Source: JAGDMS01 sp050015455 (GTDB taxonomy: Bacteria > Desulfobacterota > Binatia > HRBIN30). From it: a stretch of 64,000 bases of DNA. Both the position numbers and the translations under genes were made by a program. The stretch covers positions 1-64,000 of the forward strand of contig JBEKBJ010000007.1 of the NCBI GenBank assembly GCA_050015455.1. The letters are read 5' to 3'. Shown one piece after another: positions 8,611 to 17,750 of the stretch. Each line of letters starts with the position of its first letter. The stretch's first letter is position 1. The notes below the pieces were generated by a model. That model worked only from the letters and a program-made list of their open reading frames with translations. It searched no databases and was not told the origin of the DNA.

Positions 8611-9881
8611 GCGAGGCGGTCTACAACATCACCCCTCTGGCGCGGCCACCGGAGTGCGAGGTGCGGGTACCCGGCTCGAAGAGTATCACCAACCGTGCTC
8701 TGCTGATCGCAGCGCTGGCCCAGGGCGAGTCCACGCTCGATGGCGTGCTGTTCAGCGACGACACCTATTACATGGCCGAGGCGTGGCGGCAGCTCGGCAT
8801 CACGGTGCAGGAAGACACCAACGCCGGGCGCTTCATTGTCACCGGCGGCGCCATTCCAGCGCAAGGTGCTGATCTGTACGTCGGGAACGCCGGCACAGCG
8901 ATGCGGTTCCTCGTTGCGGCGCTGTGTCTCGGGCACGGTCGGTTCCGCATCGACGGCTCCGCCCGGATGCAGCAGCGGCCAATCCAAGAGCTGCTAGATG
9001 CGCTGGGAGAGTTGGGGGGACAGGCGCGCAGCGCTGCCGGGAACGGTTTCCCGCCGGTGGTCGTCGAGGCCGAGGGCTTGCTTGGGGGGCATGCCCGCGT
9101 CGCTGCCGCCAAGAGCAGTCAGTTTCTATCGGCCCTGCTGATGGTGGCGCCGTACGCGCACCGGCGCACTGAGCTGGAGGTGGTCGGTTCCTTGGTGGCG
9201 CCGCCGTACGTCGATATGACGATCGGGGTGATGGGCGGCTTCGGCGTGACCGTCGTACGCGACGACTACCGGCGCTTTACCATCGAGCCGCAGGCATACG
9301 CGGCACGTTCGTATCGAATCGAGCCGGATGCTTCGAGCGCGCATTACTTCCTTGCTGCGGCTGCGCTGTGCGGTGGGCGGGTACGCGTCGAGGGGCTCGG
9401 CTACGCCTCGCTGCAAGGCGACGTACGCTTCGTCGATGTGCTCGAGCAGATGGGGGCGGTGGTGATGCGCGGCGACCATTTTTTGGAGGTTCGCGGCGGG
9501 GCGCAGTTGGACGGTATAGCAGTCGACATGAATGCCATTTCAGATACCGTGCCGACGTTGGCGGCCCTGGCCCCGTTTGCGCGCCGGCCGGTGACGATAC
9601 GCAACGTGGCACACGTCAGACTGCAGGAGAGTGATCGGTTACACGCCGTGGCGACGGAACTGCAGCGCCTCGGGGTGCCCGTGGACGAGCGCGAAGACGG
9701 GCTGCGTATCGAGCCCTCCGCGATTCGGCCGGCAGTGGTGGAGACGTACGACGATCACCGCCTGGCGATGAGCTTCGCGCTGATTGGTTTGCGCGTGCCG
9801 GGGATCGGCATCCGTGATCCGGAGTGCGTGCGGAAGACTTTCCCGGACTACTTTGCGCGACTGGAGGCGTTGCGCCGGTGA
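8607..9881 (+). CDS. aroA: 3-phosphoshikimate 1-carboxyvinyltransferase (EPSP synthase)
   Basis: This enzyme transfers the enolpyruvyl group of PEP to shikimate-3-phosphate, the sixth shikimate-pathway step. The 424-aa length is normal. Motifs seen: VPGSKSITNRALLIAALA near residue 17 (catalytic Lys), GNAGTAMRFL near 92, RMQQRPIQELLDAL, and the C-terminal RLQESDRLHAVATEL and YDDHRLAMSFAL. The 96-97 motif reads GNAGTA, the usual class I-like form. The ATG overlaps the tyrA stop (ATGA) and cmk begins in the aroA stop (GTGA), indicating translational coupling. Confidence 0.96.
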   Translation: MSEAVYNITPLARPPECEVRVPGSKSITNRALLIAALAQGESTLDGVLFSDDTYYMAEAWRQLGITVQEDTNAGRFIVTGGAIPAQGADLYVGNAGTAMRFLVAALCLGHGRFRIDGSARMQQRPIQELLDALGELGGQARSAAGNGFPPVVVEAEGLLGGHARVAAAKSSQFLSALLMVAPYAHRRTELEVVGSLVAPPYVDMTIGVMGGFGVTVVRDDYRRFTIEPQAYAARSYRIEPDASSAHYFLAAAALCGGRVRVEGLGYASLQGDVRFVDVLEQMGAVVMRGDHFLEVRGGAQLDGIAVDMNAISDTVPTLAALAPFARRPVTIRNVAHVRLQESDRLHAVATELQRLGVPVDEREDGLRIEPSAIRPAVVETYDDHRLAMSFALIGLRVPGIGIRDPECVRKTFPDYFARLEALRR

Positions 9882-10567
9882 CGTCGATGGTTATTGCGAT
9901 CGATGGGCCGGCGGGAGCGGGCAAGAGCACCGTCAGCCAGCGCTTGGCGAAAGCGCTTGGATATCGCTACATTGATACGGGCGCGATGTACCGTGTGATC
10001 GGCGTGTTAGCCGCCGAACGCGGTATCGACTTGGCCGACAGCGCCAGGCTCGCGACACTGTGTGACGGTAGCCATATCGAGTTCACCGAAGTCGACGGCG
10101 GTGTGCGCACGTGCGCCGACGGTTGTGACCTGTCCGCGGCGATCCGCACCCCGGTCGCAGCGCAGTTGGCGTCGGAAGTGTCGGTGGTGCCGGCAGTGCG
10201 CGAGCAGCTGGTGGCACAGCAACGCGCAATGGGAGCCGCGGGCGGCGTGGTAATGGAAGGGCGCGACATCGGCACGGTGGTGTTTCCGGACGCGGCGGTC
10301 AAGGTATTCCTCAACGCGTCCGCAGGCGAGCGTGCGCGGCGCCGGGCGCGCGAGATGCACAGCACGGCTACGGCGGCGGACATCGCAGAGATGGAGAAGG
10401 GAATTGCAGAACGCGATGCACGTGACCGAACCCGCGCGCATTCGCCGCTGCGGCCTGCCGATGACGCGGTGGTGGTGGATACCACGGACAAGAGTATCGA
10501 GGAGGTGGTGGCTTTCCTCCGTGCGCTGATCGCGACGCGGTCCGCAGCGCTTGCAAGCCACAAGTAG
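9878..10567 (+). CDS. cmk: Cytidylate kinase
   Basis: The product phosphorylates CMP and dCMP with ATP. It has a P-loop GPAGAGKSTVSQRLA near residues 10-24, then GYRYIDTGAMYR, the MEGRDIGTVVFPDA motif, and a lid region rich in arginine (RARRRAREM, RDARDRTR). The length of 229 aa is typical. The GTG at 9878 overlaps the aroA stop by 4 bp; an ATG three codons later is an alternative. The aroA-cmk-rpsA order is conserved in many proteobacteria. Confidence 0.95.
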   Translation: MTSMVIAIDGPAGAGKSTVSQRLAKALGYRYIDTGAMYRVIGVLAAERGIDLADSARLATLCDGSHIEFTEVDGGVRTCADGCDLSAAIRTPVAAQLASEVSVVPAVREQLVAQQRAMGAAGGVVMEGRDIGTVVFPDAAVKVFLNASAGERARRRAREMHSTATAADIAEMEKGIAERDARDRTRAHSPLRPADDAVVVDTTDKSIEEVVAFLRALIATRSAALASHK

Positions 10568-10607
10568 GGGCGATATGAGAAGCTAGTCCCCAGGGGGTAC
10601 ATTTCGA

Positions 10608-12362
10608 ATGGATCAACAGAGAAACGCAGCCGTAGCCGGCGGCGAAAGCGATTTTGGCGCGCTCTTCGAAGAAAGCATGAGAGCCGTCCGCCCTGGTGAG
10701 ATCGTTCGCGGTCGCGTCGTGCTCGTCTCGCGTGATTTCGTCACCGTCGATATTGGGTTCAAGTCAGAGGGCCAAATCCCGGTTCAGGAGTTCCTCGACC
10801 GGAGCGGCAATGTGGATGTGCGGCCCGGCGACGAGATCGACGTGTACTTCGACGGTACCGACACCGAACACGGTGGCATCCTGCTGTCGCGCGCCAAAGC
10901 AGAACAGCTGAAGGTGTGGCGCGAGATCGAAGAGGCCTTCCAACGCGACGGCGCGGTCGAAGGGACCATCACCGGCAAGGTCAAGGGCGGGCTCAAGGTT
11001 GATGTCGGCGTGCCGGCGTTCCTGCCGGGCTCACATGCCGGCCTGCGCCCGGTCCGCAATCTCGACCGTTTCATCGGGCAGCGCGGCCGTTTCGCGGTGC
11101 TGAAATTCAACCGCGCACGCGGCAACGTCGTCGTGTCCCGACGCGCCGTACTCGAACGCGAACGCGAGCAGCTGAAGGAAGAAACCCTCAAAGTCCTAGA
11201 AGAAGGCGTGATCCTCGAAGGCATTGTCAAGAACATCACCGACTACGGGGCATTCGTCGACCTCGGCGGGCTGGACGGGCTGCTGCACGTGACGGATATG
11301 TCCTGGGGCCGCCTCTCCCGGCCGTCCGACGTCGTGCAGGCCGGCGAGCGCGTCAAGGTCGTCGTGCTGAAATACGATCCGGAACGCGGGCGGGTGTCGC
11401 TGGGCATGAAGCAGATCATGCCCGACCCGTGGGCGACGGTCGCCGAGCGCTTCCCGGTCGGCACACGCGTGCACGGCAAAGTCGTGAGCCTCGCCGACTA
11501 CGGCGCCTTCGTGGAGCTTGAGCCGGGCATCGAGGGGTTGGTGCACATCTCGGAAATGTCGTGGACCAAACGCGTCACGCATCCCTCTAAAATCGTCGAA
11601 CCGGGTCAGGAGGTCGATGTCATCGTGCTGGACGTCGATCCGGCCAACCGCCGCGTTTCGTTAGGGCTCAAGCAGGCAGCGCCCAATCCTTGGGAGATGG
11701 TCCGCATCAATCATCCGGTTGGCAGCCGTATCAAGGGCACGGTCAAACACATCACCGACTTCGGTCTGTTCGTCGGCGTCGATGAAGGGATCGACGGGTT
11801 GGTGCACATCTCCGACCTGCACTGGACCCGCAAGATCAAGCATCCCACCGAGCTGTACAAGAAGGGTGACCCCGTCGAGGCGGTTGTGCTCGGCATCGAT
11901 GTCGAGAACGAGCGCATCGCCTTGGGGGTCAAGCAGCTGAACGAGGATCCGTGGGCCGTCATTGCTCACCGCTGCCCGGTCGGCAGCCGCGCCAAAGGCA
12001 AGGTGACCACGGTCACCGACTTCGGCATCTTCGTCGAGATCGAGGAAGGCATCGAAGGGTTGATCCATGTGTCGCAGCTCAGCAGCGAGCGGGTAGACAA
12101 GCCGCAGGCGCTCTTCCAGCCTGGACAAGAGGTCGAAGCCGAAGTCACCCATGTCGACCCGAAAGAACGGCGGATCGGATTGAGCATCAAAGCGTTGCGG
12201 CGCACAGAAGAGCGGGAGGAGATGGAATCTTATCTGCAGCGCGAGCGCGAGGGGGCGCGCTTCTCGTTCGAGGACATTCTCAACGAAGAGCTGCGATTGG
12301 ATCGTGAGGACAACGAAGCGAGCGGGGCAAAACAGGGAGCATCAAAGATCAAGGGGGGCTAA
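10608..12362 (+). CDS. rpsA: 30S ribosomal protein S1
   Basis: Ribosomal S1 binds mRNA on the small subunit and helps initiation on weak Shine-Dalgarno messages. The 584-aa protein contains six S1 (OB-fold) repeats. Repeats 3-6 are the clearest, with DYGAFVDL, DYGAFVEL, DFGLFVGV and DFGIFVEI followed by GLVHISEMSW-like ends. The first two are more divergent, as in other S1 proteins. The C-terminal tail is charged. An AGGGGG stretch lies about 11 nt before the ATG. It lies 40 bp after cmk and 9 bp before the IHF gene. Confidence 0.96.
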   Translation: MDQQRNAAVAGGESDFGALFEESMRAVRPGEIVRGRVVLVSRDFVTVDIGFKSEGQIPVQEFLDRSGNVDVRPGDEIDVYFDGTDTEHGGILLSRAKAEQLKVWREIEEAFQRDGAVEGTITGKVKGGLKVDVGVPAFLPGSHAGLRPVRNLDRFIGQRGRFAVLKFNRARGNVVVSRRAVLEREREQLKEETLKVLEEGVILEGIVKNITDYGAFVDLGGLDGLLHVTDMSWGRLSRPSDVVQAGERVKVVVLKYDPERGRVSLGMKQIMPDPWATVAERFPVGTRVHGKVVSLADYGAFVELEPGIEGLVHISEMSWTKRVTHPSKIVEPGQEVDVIVLDVDPANRRVSLGLKQAAPNPWEMVRINHPVGSRIKGTVKHITDFGLFVGVDEGIDGLVHISDLHWTRKIKHPTELYKKGDPVEAVVLGIDVENERIALGVKQLNEDPWAVIAHRCPVGSRAKGKVTTVTDFGIFVEIEEGIEGLIHVSQLSSERVDKPQALFQPGQEVEAEVTHVDPKERRIGLSIKALRRTEEREEMESYLQREREGARFSFEDILNEELRLDREDNEASGAKQGASKIKGG

Positions 12363-12371
12363 AGCGCGCTC

Positions 12372-12683
12372 ATGACCAAACGCGACCTGATCGAGGAACT
12401 CGTTCGGCGGTATCCACGGTACTCCCGTCGTGATAGCGAGGTTATCGTGAACTCCGTGTTCGACAGCATGGCTAGCACCTTGCGAAGCGGTGGCCGCGTC
12501 GAGATTCGAGGGTTTGGTAGCTTCATCGTCAAGCAACGGCAGGGCCGCGAGGGCCGCAACCCGCGCACCGGCCGCCTTGTCACCGTGCCGCCCAAGCGGC
12601 TCCCCTTCTTCAAAGTCGGCAAAGAACTCCGGCTGCGGGTCGACGGCAAGTTGGCCGCAGACTCGACAGCCGCTGCCAGCTAG
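12372..12683 (+). CDS. ihfB: Integration host factor beta-like DNA-binding protein
   Basis: The 103-aa protein belongs to the HU/IHF family, which bends DNA in the nucleoid. MTKRDLIEELVRRYP at the N-terminus and RVEIRGFGSFIVKQRQGREGR lead into the beta arm NPRTGRLVTVPPKRLPFFKVGKEL, where the conserved proline sits at the tip. The position directly after rpsA matches ihfB (himD) in proteobacteria, which supports IHF-beta over HU. The C-terminal tail after residue ~92 is short and low in complexity. Confidence 0.9.
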   Translation: MTKRDLIEELVRRYPRYSRRDSEVIVNSVFDSMASTLRSGGRVEIRGFGSFIVKQRQGREGRNPRTGRLVTVPPKRLPFFKVGKELRLRVDGKLAADSTAAAS

Positions 12684-12743
12684 CGCGGCAGAGCCTCGGC
12701 CCTCGTTTCACGGCGTAGTGGCGCACCGGAACAGCGGGTTCGT

Positions 12744-13232
12744 ATGCAGGTGCTGTGGGCGCCTTGGCGCATGGCCTACATTACCGGGCCGAAGGACTCG
12801 GGGTGCATCTTCTGCGCCGCGGTCCAAGCCGGAGATCTTCGCGGGCAGCTGGTGCTGGCGCAGCAACCCGCCGTAGTGATGCTGAACAAATTCCCGTACT
12901 CCAACGGCCATCTGCTGGTGGCGCCGCGGCGCCACGTGGCGCACCTGAATGAGCTGTCACGTGGCGAGTTTCAGGTGCTCATGGAGATGCTGCAACGCGC
13001 CACCGGCGTGCTCGCCGACGCTTTCCGGCCGGAGGGGATGAACGTCGGCATGAACATCGGTGCCGCCGCCGGTGCCGGCGTTGCCGACCATGCGCACTGG
13101 CACATCGTGCCGCGCTGGGTCGGTGACACCAGTTTCATGCCCGTGTTTGCCGAGGTGCGCGTGATCCCGGAACATCTCGAGGCCACGTACGACCGCCTCA
13201 AGCCCGTCTTCGATGCCGCCGGTGGCGATTGA
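12744..13232 (+). CDS. HIT-family nucleotide hydrolase/phosphorylase
   Basis: The 162-aa protein has the histidine-triad motif HAHWHIVPRW near residues 114-123, and a zinc-type pair CIFCAA at 21-26. The N-terminal WAPWRMAYI is typical of the AP4A phosphorylase/HIT branch found in actinobacteria and deltaproteobacteria. It probably cleaves dinucleoside polyphosphates or nucleotide phosphoramidates. It lies 60 bp after ihfB and could be co-transcribed. A separate promoter-like sequence follows it. Confidence 0.85.
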   Translation: MQVLWAPWRMAYITGPKDSGCIFCAAVQAGDLRGQLVLAQQPAVVMLNKFPYSNGHLLVAPRRHVAHLNELSRGEFQVLMEMLQRATGVLADAFRPEGMNVGMNIGAAAGAGVADHAHWHIVPRWVGDTSFMPVFAEVRVIPEHLEATYDRLKPVFDAAGGD

Positions 13233-13253
13233 GAGCCGGCGTTGGGATTGCGG

Positions 13254-13282
13254 TTGCCCCACTGACCGCGTGTCCATATAAT
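13254..13282 (+). promoter_or_regulatory. Sigma70-like promoter for the AAA ATPase gene
   Basis: TTGCCC (13254-13259) and a perfect TATAAT (13277-13282) are separated by 17 bp. The predicted start falls about 30 nt upstream of the ATG at 13321. Confidence 0.6.
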
Positions 13283-13320
13283 CGAGTCGACACGCATCAC
13301 TGGTGCGAGGGACAAAAAGA

Positions 13321-14718
13321 ATGCAGCGGGCAGGCACGCTCGGCGATCTGAAACGCGACGGATACCGCGTCCTGCCGGTGCGCGAAGAGATGCGCCGCAA
13401 CTTGCTCGCCAAGCTGGAAAGGCGCGAGCGCATCCTCACCGGGATCATCGGTTTCGACGGCACCGTTCTGCCGCAAATCGAAAACGCGGTGCTGGCTGGG
13501 CACCACATGGTGTTCCTGGGTGAACGTGGACAAGCAAAATCCCGCATCATCCGCGGATTGACCTCCCTGCTTGATCCTCGAACCCCGATCGTGCGCGGCT
13601 GCCCGATCAATGACAACCCGCTGCAGCCGATCTGCAAAGAGTGCCGTCGCCGTCTCGCCGAACTGGGTGATGAGTTGCCGATCAGCTGGATCACGCCCGA
13701 GGTACGTTACGGCGAGAAACTGGCGACGCCGGACGTTTCCATCGCCGACCTGATCGGCGAGATCGATCCGATCAAAGTCGCCGAAGGCCGCTACCTTGCT
13801 GACGAGGAGACGATCCACTACGGCATCATCCCACGCACCAACCGCGGCATCTTCGCCATCAACGAGTTGCCCGACCTGACCGAGAAGGTACAGGTCGGGC
13901 TCTTCAACTTGATGGAGGAGAAGGATGTCCAGATCAAGGGCTACAAGATTCGGTTGCCCTTGGATCTCGTCATCGTGGCGAGCGCCAACCCTGAAGACTA
14001 CACCAGCCGCGGCCGCATCATCACGCCCTTGAAGGACCGCTTCGACGCGCAGATCCGCACACATTATCCGCGCACGCTCCAGGACGAGATCGCCATCATG
14101 GAGCAGGAGCTGCCGGCGCTGGACCGTTTCGAGCGTGTGATCGGGATGCCGGACTTCATGAAAGAGATCGTCGCGCAGTTCACCTTCGAAGCGCGGGCCT
14201 GCCCAGAGATCAATCAGACCTCGGGGGTGAGCGTCCGCGTGACCATCAACAACTACGAAAGCCTGCTCAGCAACGCCGAGAAGCGCGCCGTGCGCCTGGG
14301 CGAGCGCGAGATCGTGCCGCGCATCAGCGACCTGCACGCGGTGGTGGCGTCCACTGCGGGGAAGATCGAACTGGAGTATGCCGGTGAGGAGAAGAAGAGC
14401 GACGAGCTGATCGAGCGCCTGCTCAATCGCGCCGTGCTGAAAGTCTTCGACCGGCTGCTCAAGGTCGAGGATCTCAAGGAGGTCGTCGAGTATTTCGAGA
14501 AGGGATGGGGCGTCGAAGTCTCGGACACCATGCGGGCGGAGGAATACCTCGAAGGCGTCCGTGCCATCGGTGGCCTGCACGCCGGCATTCGGGTGCTCGG
14601 CGAGATCGAGAGCCCGGGCTTCATCGCCGCCGCCACCGAGTTCATCCTTGAAGGGTTGCATTTACACCAGAAGCTGAACAAAGACTGCGAGGGCGGCCAG
14701 TATACGTATCGAGAGTGA
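13321..14718 (+). CDS. ChlI-like AAA+ ATPase of an ATPase/VWA pair
   Basis: The 465-aa protein resembles magnesium-chelatase I-subunit type AAA+ ATPases. The P-loop is FLGERGQAKSR near residue 70. A Walker B-like INELPDL near 182 and sensor region VIVASANPEDYTSRGRI near 218 follow, and the C-terminus is a helical lid. The P-loop reads GERGQAKS rather than GxxGxGKS, a form seen in this branch. No chlorophyll or cobalamin chelatase genes are nearby. With the following VWA protein it probably forms a MoxR/ChlI-type machine that remodels or loads metal into a target protein. ATG 13321 is preferred to GTG 13303, since GAGGGAC precedes it. Confidence 0.8.
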   Translation: MQRAGTLGDLKRDGYRVLPVREEMRRNLLAKLERRERILTGIIGFDGTVLPQIENAVLAGHHMVFLGERGQAKSRIIRGLTSLLDPRTPIVRGCPINDNPLQPICKECRRRLAELGDELPISWITPEVRYGEKLATPDVSIADLIGEIDPIKVAEGRYLADEETIHYGIIPRTNRGIFAINELPDLTEKVQVGLFNLMEEKDVQIKGYKIRLPLDLVIVASANPEDYTSRGRIITPLKDRFDAQIRTHYPRTLQDEIAIMEQELPALDRFERVIGMPDFMKEIVAQFTFEARACPEINQTSGVSVRVTINNYESLLSNAEKRAVRLGEREIVPRISDLHAVVASTAGKIELEYAGEEKKSDELIERLLNRAVLKVFDRLLKVEDLKEVVEYFEKGWGVEVSDTMRAEEYLEGVRAIGGLHAGIRVLGEIESPGFIAAATEFILEGLHLHQKLNKDCEGGQYTYRE

Positions 14719-14726
14719 AACGAGAC

Positions 14727-14807
14727 GCGTCTGGCGTATACTTGCAACACGTCAATCGAGCTCTTGTCAACTATGGTGCGATAGGCCGTAAGCCAAGAGC
14801 CAGACGC
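14727..14807. promoter_or_regulatory. 9-bp inverted repeat bracketing the VWA gene leader
   Basis: GCGTCTGGC (14727-14735) is perfectly complementary to GCCAGACGC (14799-14807), which ends one base before the ATG at 14809. A TATACT hexamer lies at 14736-14741. If transcribed through, the stem would cover the ribosome-binding region of the VWA gene. Confidence 0.4.
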
Positions 14808-14808
14808 C

Positions 14809-16401
14809 ATGATCCGCATCCGCTACACTCAGTGGGATGGCAGCCAGCGCGTGCGGCTGAGCGCCGACCAGGTGTTTGACAAGCTTTCCGAGTACCTCTC
14901 GTTCACCGACGACGTGCAGGAGGCCCTCGCGTGGCTCATGCGGCAGGGGGCGGAGTGGGAAGGCATGCGGGTCATGGGCCTCGACGACTTCCTCGAAGAA
15001 GTCCGCGAGGAGCTGCGCCGGCGCTATCGTGAGTTCAATCTCAACAACTCCCTTGACGAAATCGGGCGACGGCTCGAGGAACTGCTCGATCTTGAGCGCG
15101 ACACGCTCGAGGAGCGACGCGTCACGCGGCCAGCACTGAGGGAGAAGCTCGAATTCCTCGACCGACTGCCGTCACGCCTCTCCGCAGCCATCGAGCGGCT
15201 GCAGCAGTACGAGTTCGAAGATGAGCAGGCGCGCCAGGAGTTCGAGAATCTGCTCGACGAAATGCAGAATCTGAAGGATCTGGAAGATTTCCGGCGCCGC
15301 TACGGCGATCTCTTCCACGGACCCAAGTCGGCGAGCTACGAGGAAGCCTTGAACCTGATGCACGAAGTCGAGCGACTGAAGAGGCTGGAGGAGCAACTGT
15401 TGACCGGCGACTGCGAGCGGATCAACGCCGACGAGCTGCGCGCGCTGCTCGGCCACCAAGCGTTACAGGACTTTCGTAATCTGCAGCAAATGATGTTGCT
15501 GCTCGTGGAGGCGGGCTACCTGACCCCAAAAGAAGGTCGCGTGCACCTGTCGCCGAAGGGCGTGCGCAAGATTGGGCAATTGGCGTTGCGTGACATCTAC
15601 CAAGGCTTGTGGCGCGACCGGACCGGCAGCCATCAGTCGGACCATCGCGGCATTCACGAGGTGCGGCCCGATGTCACGAAAGCGTACCGTTATGGCGACC
15701 CGTTGAATCTCGATCTGGTCGGCACGCTGAAGAAAACGCTGGCGCGCCGCGCCGGCGCGCCGCTGGACTTGCACCCCGAAGATTTCGAGATCTTCGGCGC
15801 CGACTACGCCACCAGCACCTCAACGGTGCTGCTGCTCGACATGAGCTGGTCGATGAGTTGGGAGGGGCGCTTCGCCGCGGCGAAGAAGGTAGCCATGGCG
15901 ATGGAGAGTTTGATCCGGGCGCGCTTCCCGCGCGACTACTTCTCCATCGTCGGCTTCTTCACTCGCGCCGTCGAGCTGAAGCTGAGGGATCTGCCCGAGG
16001 CGACCTGGAACATGGGCGATCCCTTCACCAACTTGCAGGACGGGCTGCGTCTGGCGTCGGATCTCCTCGGCCGCCACCCCAGCAACAATCAGCACATCAT
16101 CGTCATCACCGACGGGCAACCGACAGCGTACTTCTCGCGCGGCCGGCTCTACTGCGAGTGGCCGCTGTCGTTCGGCGGCGTCAGCATGCGCGCGGCGCAG
16201 GAGACCCTGAAAGAGGTTGAGCGCGTGACGCGCAAAGGGATAACCATCAACACCTTTATGCTCGACGACAGCGGCAGCCTGCGCGCATTCGTCGAACGCA
16301 TGACCCGTATCAACAAGGGCCGCGCGCTGTACACCCGCCCGGATCATCTCGGCGAGTACCTGCTCGTCGACTACATCAGCAAGAAACGCAAGAAGGTGTG
16401 A
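14809..16401 (+). CDS. VWA-domain protein, partner of the AAA ATPase
   Basis: The 530-aa protein has a charged, helical N-terminal two-thirds, rich in Glu, Arg and Leu with coiled-coil character around residues 80-200. A C-terminal von Willebrand A domain starts near residue 340. The metal-ion site is intact: LLLDMSWSMSWEGR (DxSxS), a downstream Thr in PFTNLQDGL, and VITDGQPT (Asp). It follows the ChlI-like ATPase by 90 bp and such pairs act together (ChlI/ChlD, RavA/ViaA, MoxR/VWA). No signal peptide or membrane segment is seen, so a cytoplasmic role is expected. The client is unknown. Confidence 0.82.
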   Translation: MIRIRYTQWDGSQRVRLSADQVFDKLSEYLSFTDDVQEALAWLMRQGAEWEGMRVMGLDDFLEEVREELRRRYREFNLNNSLDEIGRRLEELLDLERDTLEERRVTRPALREKLEFLDRLPSRLSAAIERLQQYEFEDEQARQEFENLLDEMQNLKDLEDFRRRYGDLFHGPKSASYEEALNLMHEVERLKRLEEQLLTGDCERINADELRALLGHQALQDFRNLQQMMLLLVEAGYLTPKEGRVHLSPKGVRKIGQLALRDIYQGLWRDRTGSHQSDHRGIHEVRPDVTKAYRYGDPLNLDLVGTLKKTLARRAGAPLDLHPEDFEIFGADYATSTSTVLLLDMSWSMSWEGRFAAAKKVAMAMESLIRARFPRDYFSIVGFFTRAVELKLRDLPEATWNMGDPFTNLQDGLRLASDLLGRHPSNNQHIIVITDGQPTAYFSRGRLYCEWPLSFGGVSMRAAQETLKEVERVTRKGITINTFMLDDSGSLRAFVERMTRINKGRALYTRPDHLGEYLLVDYISKKRKKV

Positions 16402-16410
16402 GCCGGTCAG

Positions 16411-17649
16411 TCAGTAAATGACCTGTTCTTCTTGCAGCTTGCGGATCTCCTCGTGCGACATGGCGAGCAGCTCTGCAAACACCGCCTGACTGTGCTCGCC
16501 AAGCAGCGGCGAGCGGGAGTGAATGTCGGCCGGGGTCTCGGACAGCCGCCAAGGCGGCGCGATCACCCAGTCCTTTCCCAACACGGGGTGGCTAACCTGC
16601 ACGAAGACCTTTCGTTCCTTCAGGTGTGGGTCCTCAAACAGCGCCTTGTTGCTCAGTGACGGAGTCGCCGCAATCCCGGCCTCCTGCAGCCGGTGCATGG
16701 CTTCGTAGTCGCCCTGGTCTTTGGTCCACTCGCCAACGAGCTGATCCAGCTCCTCCTGGTTTTTCCAGCGAGCCGCCGCACTGGAAAACCGTTCATCCTG
16801 CGCCAGCTCCGGCTTTCCCATGACGCCGCAGAGCGCGCGCCATTCTTGATCGTTGGCCACTGCGATGCTGATCCAGTTGTCCTCGCCACGGCAAGGGTAG
16901 CAATTGTGCGGCGCCATCGTGTCGTGCCGGTTCCCCACTCGCGTTCGTACCCTCCGGTTCATCAGGAAGTCAATCAGCGCGTCAGCGTTGAGTACGGCAA
17001 CGGCTTCCTGCGATGAGAGGTCGATGTATTGACCCTCCCCGGTCCTTTGCCGGTAGAGGAGAGCCGCCAAGATCGCGAAGGCAGCGGTGGTCGCGCTGCG
17101 CAGATCGATGGACCCCGCCAAGACACTCGGCGGCCAGTCGGGATAGCCGGTAATGTACGACAGGCCCGCGGCGCCCGCGAAATTCGGGGCGTACCCCACG
17201 TTCTCTCGGTCGGCACCCGTCTGACCACAGGCTGATGACGAGAGATAAATGATGTCAGGCTTCACTTCACTCAAGGCCACGTAATCGAGACCCAGCCTCG
17301 CGATGACGCCGGGCCGCATGTTCTCGACCACGACGTCGCTCGTGGCGACCAGGCGCTTGGCGATCTCGACCGCCTTGGGTTGACTCAGGTTGAGACAAAC
17401 GCTGAGCTTGTTCAAGTTCAGATTGTTGAAGACCGGGGACTCGTCTGGCCCCGAGAAGGTTCTCGCCGTAGTGAACGAAGTGAAGCGGGAATGGTCAAGC
17501 CGCTTTCGGCTCTCCACCTTGATGATCTCGGCGCCCAAAAAGCCCAGAAGACACGTCGCGTACGGGCCTGCCCACGCCGAAGTGAATTCCGTGACTCTGA
17601 TGCCACCTAGTGGCCCGTTGTTCATCGCAAAACTTCTCCCAGAGGGCAT
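16411..17649 (-). CDS. Class III CoA-transferase (CaiB/BaiF family), first of a pair
   Basis: The 412-aa product belongs to the formyl-CoA transferase/CaiB family, which moves CoA between carboxylic acids through an aspartyl-CoA intermediate. The nucleophile is likely Asp182 in AGSIDLRSATT, aligned with the catalytic Asp of formyl-CoA transferase. Family motifs GAEIIKVE, NLNKLSVCLNL and GQYIDLSSQEA are present. The ATG at 17649 has AGGAG 6 nt upstream; an internal ATG at 17625 is possible. A second family member lies 101 bp upstream on the same strand, suggesting a two-subunit enzyme such as those acting on malate, benzylsuccinate or mesaconate. The substrate is unknown. Confidence 0.88.
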   Translation of the reverse strand: MPSGRSFAMNNGPLGGIRVTEFTSAWAGPYATCLLGFLGAEIIKVESRKRLDHSRFTSFTTARTFSGPDESPVFNNLNLNKLSVCLNLSQPKAVEIAKRLVATSDVVVENMRPGVIARLGLDYVALSEVKPDIIYLSSSACGQTGADRENVGYAPNFAGAAGLSYITGYPDWPPSVLAGSIDLRSATTAAFAILAALLYRQRTGEGQYIDLSSQEAVAVLNADALIDFLMNRRVRTRVGNRHDTMAPHNCYPCRGEDNWISIAVANDQEWRALCGVMGKPELAQDERFSSAAARWKNQEELDQLVGEWTKDQGDYEAMHRLQEAGIAATPSLSNKALFEDPHLKERKVFVQVSHPVLGKDWVIAPPWRLSETPADIHSRSPLLGEHSQAVFAELLAMSHEEIRKLQEEQVIY

Positions 17650-17750
17650 CGTCGTCTCCTCAAGAATGGCCCTTCAGGTTTTCGTTCAGGCTGCGGAGGC
17701 TGTCTCCTCGGGGGCTGTCTCGGAGCCTTGCTTCGAACTCATCGACACTG

